This document shows positions 7,640 to 11,961 of a stretch of 11,961 bases of DNA, piece by piece. The position numbers and the translations under genes were made by a program. How positions within the stretch are numbered: position 1 is the first letter of the stretch; each line of letters begins with the position of its first letter. Under the pieces are notes generated by a model. That model was not told the origin of the DNA. It saw only the letters and a list, made by a program, of their open reading frames with translations, and searched no databases. The DNA comes from Kiritimatiellia bacterium (GTDB lineage: Bacteria > Verrucomicrobiota > Kiritimatiellia > RFP12 > UBA1067). The stretch spans positions 1 to 11,961 of the forward strand of contig JAFPYE010000149.1 of NCBI GenBank assembly GCA_017412325.1. The letters are read 5' to 3'.

Positions 7640-8935
7640 TCAGATCATCCTCAGTTTCACGGGCGCGCCGCCGACGACGCCGCTCGCTTCGATTTCCTTG
7701 AGCGCCGCCTCCAGGTCGGCCGCCTTCGCCTCGTGCGTCAGCACGACGACCGGCACCGGCTCGTTGCCGACGCCGCCCGCCTTCTGGCTCGCCGCCGAAA
7801 TGCTGACCGAGTGGTTGCCGAGGATCGTCGCGATCGTGCCGAACGCGCCCGCCTTGTCGGCGACGAGGAAGCGGATGTAGAAGCGCGACGCGATTTCGCC
7901 CGCCGCGCGCAGCTTGACCGCGCCCTCGGCGTAGTTCGGGATGGCGCGCGCGTAGCGCGTCTCGCCGTGCGCGAGGTTGCGCGCGATGTCGCCGATGTCG
8001 CCCACGACCGTCGAGGCCGTCGGCGCGCGGCCCGCGCCGCGCCCGTAGTACATCGTGTAGTCGCTCATGTCGCCCTTGACCATCGCGGCGTTGAACGCGT
8101 CGTTGACGTTCGAGAGCATGTGGGTGAACGGCACGAGCGTCGGGTGCACGCCCACCTCCACCTCGTCGCCGTGGCGCGCGACGACCGCGAGGAGCTTGAT
8201 GCGGTAGCCGAAGTCGGCGGCGTACTTCACGTCCTCGCCCGCGAGGTTGCGGATGCCCTCGACCTGCACCTGGTCGATGCGGGGCTGGAAGCCGAACGCG
8301 AGCGCGGCGAGGATGCACGCCTTGTGCGCGGTGTCGAAGCCGTCGATGTCCAGGGAGGGGTTCGCCTCGGCGTAGCCGAGCTTCTGCGCGTCCTTGAGCA
8401 CGACGTCGAACGGCAGGCCCTCGTTCTCCATGCGCGTCAAAATGTAGTTGCACGTGCCGTTCAGGATGCCGTGGATGGACTCGATGTCGTTGCCGGCGAG
8501 CCCTTCGCGCAGCACGCGGATGATCGGGATGCCGCCGCCCACCGACGCGCCGAAGTAGATGTCCACGCCGTTCGCGGCCGCTGTGTCGAAAATCTCCTTG
8601 CCGTATTCCGCCAGCAGCTTCTTGTTGGCGGTGACGACGCACTTCTTCGCGTTGAGCGCATCGAGGACGAACTTGCGCGCGATGCCCGTGCCGCCAATCG
8701 TCTCGACGACGATCTGGATGTCGCCGTCGGCGATGACCGCCGCCGCGTCCGTCGTGAGAATGCCGGCCGGAACCGCAATGCCGCGGTCGGTCGTAATGTC
8801 GAGGTCGGCGATCTTTTTGAGGACGATATCGACGCCGAGGCGCTTCGCCATGACTTCGCGATGCTTCAAGAGCCCGTCAGCGACGCCCGCGCCGACGGTG
8901 CCGAATCCCAATATGCCAACACCAATTTGCTTCAT
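7640..8935 (-). CDS. hom: Homoserine dehydrogenase with ACT domain
   Basis: Homoserine dehydrogenase reduces aspartate semialdehyde to homoserine with NAD(P)H, feeding threonine and methionine synthesis. The 431-residue monofunctional form shows the dinucleotide-binding GILGFGTVGAGVA (7-19), TANKKLL (102-108), the catalytic-domain signatures GGGIPIIRVLREGL (133-146) and HGILNGTCNYILT (155-167), DIDGFDTAHK (196-205, with the conserved Lys) and YYGRGAGRAPTASTVVGDI (296-314). A C-terminal ACT domain (about 350-431) suggests allosteric feedback, by threonine in most relatives. Length is typical. The ATG at 8935 is the only start that keeps the complete Rossmann N-terminus. No strong Shine-Dalgarno is seen before it; the leader is about 25 nt and A-rich. 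It is the first gene of the minus-strand cluster and diverges from the sulfatase. Confidence 0.96.
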   Translation of the reverse strand: MKQIGVGILGFGTVGAGVADGLLKHREVMAKRLGVDIVLKKIADLDITTDRGIAVPAGILTTDAAAVIADGDIQIVVETIGGTGIARKFVLDALNAKKCVVTANKKLLAEYGKEIFDTAAANGVDIYFGASVGGGIPIIRVLREGLAGNDIESIHGILNGTCNYILTRMENEGLPFDVVLKDAQKLGYAEANPSLDIDGFDTAHKACILAALAFGFQPRIDQVQVEGIRNLAGEDVKYAADFGYRIKLLAVVARHGDEVEVGVHPTLVPFTHMLSNVNDAFNAAMVKGDMSDYTMYYGRGAGRAPTASTVVGDIGDIARNLAHGETRYARAIPNYAEGAVKLRAAGEIASRFYIRFLVADKAGAFGTIATILGNHSVSISAASQKAGGVGNEPVPVVVLTHEAKAADLEAALKEIEASGVVGGAPVKLRMI

Positions 8936-8966
8936 CTATTTTGTCTTTCTTGACTTGAATTTGAAT

Positions 8967-8975
8967 AGTATATCA
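8967..8975 (-). promoter_or_regulatory. Extended -10 promoter for hom
   Basis: On the minus strand TGATATACT (8975-8967) gives TG-A-TATACT, identical to the elements before pgpA and mrp. The hexamer ends 31 nt before the hom ATG, so the 5' leader would be about 25 nt, AT-rich and without a long structured attenuator or riboswitch. About 17 bases further upstream there is no TTGACA-like -35. It shares the 125-bp divergent region with the sulfatase promoter. Confidence 0.65.
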
Positions 8976-8986
8976 TAAATGGCGGA

Positions 8987-9018
8987 CTAGGTTTCGAGGA
9001 TTCTAGGTTTCCAAACCT
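8987..9018. repeat. 8-bp-periodic CTAGGTTT repeat with hairpin in the divergent promoter region
   Basis: CTAGGTTTC occurs twice, at 8987-8995 and 9003-9011, exactly 16 bp apart, so the stretch reads as four consecutive 8-bp blocks. The second copy runs into AGGTTT-CC-AAACCT (9005-9018), a 6-bp inverted repeat with a two-base centre. The position between the hom and sulfatase promoters would suit an operator, but the same 8-bp CTAG phasing recurs after mrp, so a simple intergenic repeat is equally likely. I recognise no known binding site. Confidence 0.4.
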
Positions 9019-9024
9019 CCCTCC

Positions 9025-9060
9025 TTGATTCCGGCGGCGTGGAATGATACTCTATGCACC
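9025..9060 (+). promoter_or_regulatory. Sulfatase promoter, likely leaderless
   Basis: TTGATT at 9025-9030, a 17-bp spacer, then TACTCT at 9048-9053 form a sigma70-like pair, and TGA precedes the hexamer as in the other promoters here (TGATACTCTATGC against TGATATACTATGC). GATACT at 9046-9051 is an alternative -10 register. Only seven bases (ATGCACC) lie between the hexamer and the ATG at 9061, so the transcript should begin at or one base before the start codon. No Shine-Dalgarno is present, consistent with a leaderless mRNA. Confidence 0.6.
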
Positions 9061-10542
9061 ATGAAAAAGCTCTTGATCCTGGCCGCGCTGCTCGCCGTGA
9101 CGCCGGCCGTCGTCGCGAAACCGAAAGCCATCGTCGTCTTCTACGCCGACGACCTCGGCTACGGCGATACGTCCGTCTACGGGCAGGCGAAGGTGCCGAC
9201 GCCCAATCTGGAGCGGCTGGCGCACGACGGCTGCCGCTTCTGCGACGCGCACGCGGCGACGCCGATCTGCACGCCGTCGCGCTACTCGCTGCTGACGGGC
9301 CGCTCTGCGTTCCGCCGCCCCGACACGCGCATCCTCGACGGCGATGCGAAGCTCATCCTGCCGGTCGAAGGGAGCGGTGAAGCGAACGTCACGCTGCCTG
9401 TGCTGATGAAGCGCGCGGGCTACCGCACCGCCGCGATCGGCAAGTGGCACCTCGGGCTGGGCGCGGGCGAGGAGCCCATCGACTGGAACGGCGAAATCAC
9501 GCCCTCGCCGCGCGAAGTCGGCTTCGACCACTCGTTCGTGATGGCCGCCACCGCCGACCGCGTGCCGTGCGTGTTCATCCGCAACGGCCGCGTCGTCGAC
9601 CTCGATCCGGCCGACCCGATCGAGGTGAGCTACGACAACGTCGAGAAAAAGTGGGAGGGCGAGCTGACCGCGCACACGAACCCGAAGCTTCTCAAGGCGT
9701 GGGGCCGCCCGTCCGACCGTCAGCACGACAAGACGATCATCGACGGCATTTCGCGCATCGGCCACATGCGCGGCGGCGCGGCGGCGTGCTGGAAGGACCA
9801 GGACCTCGCCGACCGCCTCACCGCCGAGGCGGAGCGGTTCATCCGGGAGAGCGCGGGACAGCCGATCTTCCTCTACTTCGCCACGAACGACATCCACGTG
9901 CCGCGCGATCCCAACCCGCGTTTCAAGGGCCGGAGCGGGCTCGGCATCCGCGGCGACGCGACGGTGCAGATGGACGACTGCCTCGGGCGCGTGCGCGCGG
10001 CGCTCGCCGCGGCGGGCTATGACGACACGCTCTTCATCTTCACGAGCGACAACGGGCCGCGCGTCAGCGACGGCTACGAGGACGGCGCGCGCGATGCGTG
10101 GGCGAACGACAATCCGGCGGCGCCCTTCCGCGGCGGCAAGTACACCGTGCTCGAGGGCGGCACGCGCATTCCGATGATTGTCGCGTGGCCGGGGCACGTG
10201 AAGCCCGGCACAACGAACAACGCGCTCATCTCGCAGACCGACTTCGCGCGTTCGCTCGCGAAGATCGCGGGCGTCGACGTGCCCGACGGCGCGTGCGGCG
10301 ACAGCCAGGAACTTTCCTACGTCCTGCTCGGCGAAAGCGACGCGGGGCGCGACAGCCTCGTTGAACAGCCGGCGTGGGGCCCGTGGGGCTACCGCAAGGG
10401 CGCGTGGAAGCTGATCAACTCGAAGGAACCGCAGCTCTATTTCCTCGACGACGATCCGGGCGAGCGGCACAACCTCGCGGCGGAACGCCCCGAGAAACTG
10501 CGCGAACTTCAGCGCGACCTGCGCGCCGCGCTGAAGAACTGA
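9061..10542 (+). CDS. Exported type I sulfatase (arylsulfatase-like, cysteine type)
   Basis: A type I sulfatase hydrolyses sulfate esters, probably on a polysaccharide or glycan; the substrate is not evident. The 493-residue product starts with a signal peptide (MKK, hydrophobic 4-18, likely cleavage after AVVA at 19), so it acts outside the cytoplasm. Metal-binding acids are in YADDLGYGD (28-36). The active-site motif CTPSRYSLLTGR (70-81) supplies Cys70, which must be converted to formylglycine by a maturase not encoded here. GKWHLG (127-132), NDIHVP (276-281), FTSDNGP (327-333) and FRGGKYTVLEGGTRIP (356-371) supply the remaining conserved Lys, His, Asp and Asn residues. Length is normal for the family. 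The ATG at 9061 begins the signal peptide; an in-frame TTG at 9025 falls in the promoter and is rejected. No regulator, transporter or glycoside hydrolase lies beside it. Confidence 0.93.
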   Translation: MKKLLILAALLAVTPAVVAKPKAIVVFYADDLGYGDTSVYGQAKVPTPNLERLAHDGCRFCDAHAATPICTPSRYSLLTGRSAFRRPDTRILDGDAKLILPVEGSGEANVTLPVLMKRAGYRTAAIGKWHLGLGAGEEPIDWNGEITPSPREVGFDHSFVMAATADRVPCVFIRNGRVVDLDPADPIEVSYDNVEKKWEGELTAHTNPKLLKAWGRPSDRQHDKTIIDGISRIGHMRGGAAACWKDQDLADRLTAEAERFIRESAGQPIFLYFATNDIHVPRDPNPRFKGRSGLGIRGDATVQMDDCLGRVRAALAAAGYDDTLFIFTSDNGPRVSDGYEDGARDAWANDNPAAPFRGGKYTVLEGGTRIPMIVAWPGHVKPGTTNNALISQTDFARSLAKIAGVDVPDGACGDSQELSYVLLGESDAGRDSLVEQPAWGPWGYRKGAWKLINSKEPQLYFLDDDPGERHNLAAERPEKLRELQRDLRAALKN

Positions 10543-10562
10543 GGGCCGACGTCCCGCGAATG

Positions 10563-10606
10563 TGATATACTATGCGGACAATTGAAACAAGGGAGCTGAA
10601 AAGACT
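10563..10606 (+). promoter_or_regulatory. Extended -10 promoter and ribosome binding site of mrp
   Basis: TGATATACT at 10563-10571 (TG-A-TATACT) followed by ATGCG repeats the 14-base string found before pgpA. Transcription would start near 10578, giving a leader of about 29 nt. Unlike pgpA and the sulfatase, this leader has a Shine-Dalgarno, AAGGGAG at 10589-10595, 11 nt before the ATG at 10607. No -35 is recognisable. It sits in the 64-nt gap after the sulfatase, so mrp can be expressed independently. Confidence 0.65.
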
Positions 10607-11434
10607 ATGGCAGAAGCGTGCACACACGACTGTTCGACGTGCGGCAAGAGCTGCGGCAGCCGGACGGCTGATTTTGATTTTTCCGCAAAGCTGAACGCGG
10701 CCTCGAAGGTCGCGCGCGTCATCGCCGTCGCGAGCGGCAAGGGCGGCGTCGGCAAGAGTTTCGTCACCACCATGCTCGCCGTCGCCGCGATGCGTCAGGG
10801 CAAGAAGGTCGGCATCCTCGATGCGGACATCACGGGGCCGTCGATCCCCAAGGCGTTCGGTCTCGCCGGCGGCGCGTTCAAGACGGATGACGGGATCGAA
10901 CCGTCCGTCTCGAACACCGGCATCAAGGTCATTTCGCTCAACATGCTCGTGGAAGATCCGTCCGATCCCGTCGTCTGGCGCGGCCCGGTGATTGCGGGCG
11001 TCGTCAAGCAATTCTGGACCGATGTGCACTGGGGCGAGCTGGATGTCCTCTTCGTCGACATGCCGCCCGGGACGGGCGACGTGCCGCTGACCGTCTTTCA
11101 GTCGCTGCCGGTCGATGGCGTCATCGTCGTGTCGTCGCCGCAGGAGCTGGTGGAGATGATCGTCTCGAAATCCGTCAAGATGGCGGGCATGATGAACAAG
11201 AAGGTGCTCGGCCTCGTCGAGAACATGAGCTACTTGACGTGTCCCGACTGCGGCAAGAAGATCGAACTGTTCGGCGAATCGAAAGTCGAGGCGCTCGCGC
11301 AGAAATTCGCGATTCCGGCGACGATCCGGCTGCCGATCAATCCGGAATATGCCGCATCGATCGACAGCGGTGCCGCAGAATTCATCGAACTCCCCGACTT
11401 CGCTGCTTTCGCAGCGAGATGCTTAGAAGTTTAG
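10607..11434 (+). CDS. mrp: Mrp/NBP35-family iron-sulfur cluster carrier P-loop ATPase
   Basis: Mrp (ApbC/NBP35 family) binds a bridging 4Fe-4S cluster as a dimer and transfers it to apoproteins in the cytoplasm; ATPase activity supports this. The 275-residue protein has the deviant Walker A SGKGGVGKS (43-51, signature Lys45 and Lys50), DADITGPSIPKAFG (72-85), DMPPGTGD (151-158) and the cluster-ligating CPDC (212-215). The N-terminus adds four cysteines in CX3CX2CX3C (5, 9, 12, 16), comparable in idea to the N-terminal ferredoxin-like cysteines of eukaryotic NBP35 and to the CTHDCSxC start of many anaerobe Mrp proteins. There is no N-terminal DUF59/MIP18 domain, unlike E. coli Mrp. The last codons (LEV, stop) fall inside an 8-bp-periodic repeat, so the extreme C-terminus may have been shaped by it. 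It may simply be a neighbour of the sulfatase, although Fe-S supply would matter to a radical-SAM sulfatase maturase if one exists elsewhere. Confidence 0.94.
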   Translation: MAEACTHDCSTCGKSCGSRTADFDFSAKLNAASKVARVIAVASGKGGVGKSFVTTMLAVAAMRQGKKVGILDADITGPSIPKAFGLAGGAFKTDDGIEPSVSNTGIKVISLNMLVEDPSDPVVWRGPVIAGVVKQFWTDVHWGELDVLFVDMPPGTGDVPLTVFQSLPVDGVIVVSSPQELVEMIVSKSVKMAGMMNKKVLGLVENMSYLTCPDCGKKIELFGESKVEALAQKFAIPATIRLPINPEYAASIDSGAAEFIELPDFAAFAARCLEV

Positions 11435-11478
11435 AGGTTTGGTTTTCTAGATTTCTAGAAGTCTAGGAGTCTAGAAAA
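11423..11478. repeat. 8-bp-periodic CTAG-rich repeat overlapping the mrp stop
   Basis: From the last codons of mrp the sequence reads in short units ending TTAG or TCTAG. The clearest run is CTAG at 11447, 11455, 11463 and 11471, exactly 8 bp apart (CTAGATTT, CTAGAAGT, CTAGGAGT, CTAGAAAA). Weaker copies (TTAGAAGT, TTAGAGGT) lie at 11423 and 11431 and contain the mrp stop codon TAG. The same phase and core occur at 8987-9018. CTAG is generally a rare tetranucleotide in bacterial genomes, which makes the cluster stand out. Confidence 0.55.
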
Positions 11479-11508
11479 GGAAGGCGCCAGGCTCGGTGAC
11501 TTTAGCCC

Positions 11509-11679
11509 AAAAGGCTGGCGTATCCCCCGACGAGCGGAGCGAGGAGCTTTCGCGCAGCGAAAGTCGCTAGAGGGGGGGTATCCGCCCCTTGCGGGGGTTC
11601 GCGAACCGTGGGGAAGCGAACACGCCGAGCGTAAGCGAGTGCCGAGCGTCCGCAGGACGCCGCCAGCCTTTTTTATTTT
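11509..11679 (+). repeat. Hairpin block closed by a 12-bp inverted repeat, ending in a T-tract
   Basis: AAAAGGCTGGCG (11509-11520) is the exact inverted complement of CGCCAGCCTTTT (11661-11672); TTTTTTATTTT follows to 11679. Inside are, in order, TATCCCCC (11521-11528) pairing with GGGGGGTA (11573-11580, one G-U), an inner stem AGCGA/TCGCT plus CTTTCG/CGAAAG around CGCAG (11538-11568), CCCC/GGGG (11585-11596), the palindrome GGTTCGCGAACC (11596-11607), and GCGTCC-GCA-GGACGC (11646-11660). The whole could fold as a multi-branched RNA whose closing stem plus T-tract acts as a terminator, or could be a small non-autonomous repeat with terminal inverted repeats. CGCCAG at 11485-11490 is a competing partner for CTGGCG at 11515-11520. 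Confidence 0.55.
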
Positions 11680-11684
11680 GTGTT

Positions 11685-11723
11685 GCGCGCCTGGCCTTCG
11701 GTCAGACGCGCTTCTCTTTTTTT
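11685..11723 (+). terminator. Rho-independent terminator downstream of mrp
   Basis: GCGCG (11685-11689) pairs with CGCGC (11707-11711), and CTGGCC (11691-11696) pairs with GGTCAG (11700-11705, one G-U) around a TTC loop, with a single C/A mismatch between the two stems. A T-rich tail, including seven T at 11717-11723, follows directly. This is a strong intrinsic terminator for rightward transcription, placed about 250 nt after the mrp stop. Confidence 0.65.
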
Positions 11724-11729
11724 GCAAAA

Positions 11730-11764
11730 TGGCGGCGTCCTACTCTCCCCGCTGCGCGGGGTCG
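11730..11764 (-). pseudogene. Fragment matching only the 3' end of 5S rRNA
   Basis: Read on the minus strand, 11764-11730 contains CCCCGC-GCA-GCGGGG followed by AGAGTAGGACGCCGCCA. This is the arrangement of the 5S rRNA helix IV hairpin, the conserved GAGAGTAGG and the 3' strand of helix I. The rest of 5S is absent: upstream (higher coordinates) comes a 10-bp tandem repeat instead of loops A-C (no CCGAACTC-like segment), and no 5' helix I strand TGGCGGCGT occurs there. It is therefore a 5S-derived tail of about 35 nt, not a functional rRNA. The match is recognised from memory of 5S consensus, not from an alignment. Confidence 0.6.
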
Positions 11765-11770
11765 TTGCCG

Positions 11771-11830
11771 ACTCTAACCGACCCAAACCAACTCTAATTG
11801 ACCCTATGCGACTCTACTCGACCCTACCCC
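11771..11830. repeat. Six-unit 10-bp tandem repeat (ACYCTAnnCG)
   Basis: Six consecutive decamers begin at 11771, 11781, 11791, 11801, 11811 and 11821: ACTCTAACCG, ACCCAAACCA, ACTCTAATTG, ACCCTATGCG, ACTCTACTCG, ACCCTACCCC. Odd units have ACTCTA and even units ACCCTA or a variant, giving a superimposed 20-bp period. On the minus strand the unit reads TAGRGTCGnn and leads straight into the 5S-tail fragment. Units are too short and have no spacers, so this is not a CRISPR array. Confidence 0.7.
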
Positions 11831-11846
11831 GCCTCTTCGCCATCGC

Positions 11847-11914
11847 CCCGCCAAAGGCGGGCGCGGCAAATATGCCGCGCACGGAGAGGGCGAGACGCCC
11901 GCCCAAGGCGGAAA
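11847..11914. repeat. Cluster of four GC-rich hairpins
   Basis: Four back-to-back inverted repeats are visible. CCCGCC-AAA-GGCGGG spans 11847-11861. A perfect 8-bp stem GCGCGGCA/TGCCGCGC with an AATA loop spans 11861-11880. GGGCG-AGA-CGCCC lies at 11888-11900. CCGCC-CAA-GGCGG follows, sharing a few bases with the previous stem. None has a T-tract, so they are not intrinsic terminators in either direction. Their close packing resembles clustered intergenic palindromes, but I cannot assign a known family. Confidence 0.5.
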
Positions 11915-11924
11915 ACCGAGCGCA

Positions 11925-11961
11925 TATCCCCCGAGCGATAGCGAGTCGCGAAGCGATGCTC
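11925..11961. repeat. Possible partial second copy of the hairpin block
   Basis: TATCCCCCGA at 11925-11934 is identical to 11521-11530, the start of the first internal hairpin of the 166-nt block. Both are followed by GCG/GAG-rich sequence (GCGATAGCGAG here, CGAGCGGAGCGAG there). The window ends before the matching G-run can be seen, so this is either a diverged second copy or a chance match in similar sequence. Confidence 0.35.

Larger units (their letters stand above)
11435..11961. other. 527-bp non-coding right end made of repeats and hairpins
   Basis: No credible protein gene follows mrp. Short open frames on both strands lack ribosome binding sites, consist of repeats and cross the terminators. 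The region holds, in order, the CTAG repeat, a 166-nt hairpin block, a rho-independent terminator, a 5S rRNA 3'-end fragment on the minus strand, a 10-bp tandem array, GC-rich hairpins, and the beginning of a sequence resembling the hairpin block again. Each is listed separately. The region is cut by the window edge. Confidence 0.7.

Noticed and set aside
8936..8966. T-box, riboswitch or leader-peptide attenuator upstream of hom
   Set aside because: The leader predicted from the -10 element is only about 25 nt, too short for any of these, and no Thr-rich leader peptide is seen.
4826..9000. Other long open frames on the plus strand opposite clc, lysC and hom
   Set aside because: They lie antisense to genes with clear catalytic motifs, have Arg/Asp/Ala-rich products and lack ribosome binding sites.
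9025..9060. Upstream TTG start for the sulfatase
   Set aside because: It coincides with the -35 box and would put 12 polar residues before an otherwise perfect signal peptide.
11585..11625. tRNA-like segment around GGTTCGCGAACC
   Set aside because: It resembles a T-arm motif but there is no acceptor stem, anticodon arm or D-arm at the right distances. It is better explained as a plain palindrome inside the hairpin block.
11455..11777. Short open frames on both strands after mrp
   Set aside because: They run through repeats, hairpins and a terminator, have no Shine-Dalgarno, and encode low-complexity Arg/Ser/Pro-rich peptides.
11771..11830. CRISPR array
   Set aside because: The units are 10 bp with no spacers, the repeats are imperfect, and no cas genes are nearby.
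11730..11850. Complete 5S rRNA gene on the minus strand
   Set aside because: Only the 3' 35 nt fit. Loops A-C and the 5' strand of helix I are replaced by the 10-bp tandem repeat and hairpins.

Overview
The window is GC-rich bacterial DNA with short intergenic gaps, nine complete protein genes and two unusual non-coding edges. The mix of a secreted cysteine-type sulfatase, a Cys-rich N-terminus on the Mrp ATPase and high GC would suit a member of the Planctomycetes-Verrucomicrobia group, possibly a gut-associated Kiritimatiellota-like lineage. This is inference from gene content only; no 16S rRNA or other phylogenetic marker is present to fix it.

Layout. Bases 1-274 hold no convincing gene, only inverted repeats and a weak terminator for tex. 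From 275 to 8935 seven genes lie on the minus strand. In transcription order they are hom (homoserine dehydrogenase), lysC (aspartate kinase), a ClC-family chloride channel or transporter, rsmB (16S rRNA m5C methyltransferase), pgpA (phosphatidylglycerophosphatase A), trmB (tRNA m7G46 methyltransferase) and tex (S1-domain RNA-binding protein). They are packed with gaps of 2 and 7 nt, one TGATG overlap, a 39-nt gap carrying a promoter-like element before pgpA, then two ATGA overlaps. The likely arrangement is one unit hom-lysC-clc-rsmB and a second, separately promoted unit pgpA-trmB-tex that can also receive read-through. hom and lysC supply the aspartate-to-threonine/methionine branch; the remaining genes are housekeeping (rRNA and tRNA modification, lipid head-group synthesis, transcription or RNA handling).

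At about 8936-9060 transcription diverges: hom reads left and an exported sulfatase (9061-10542) reads right, followed by mrp (10607-11434), an Fe-S carrier P-loop ATPase. Four transcription starts in the window share an extended -10 element of the form TGATATACTATGC. At pgpA and the sulfatase it lies so close to the ATG that the mRNA should be leaderless or nearly so.

The right end (11435-11961, 527 bases) has no credible gene but is dense in structure. In order it holds an 8-bp-periodic CTAG-rich repeat that runs into the mrp stop codon, a 166-nt block of hairpins closed by a 12-bp inverted repeat and ending in a T-tract, a strong rho-independent terminator, a minus-strand fragment matching only the 3' end of 5S rRNA, six units of a 10-bp tandem repeat fused directly to that fragment, a run of GC-rich hairpins, and the start of what looks like a second copy of the earlier hairpin block. 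This 5S-tail plus decanucleotide-repeat composite is the most unusual thing in the window.
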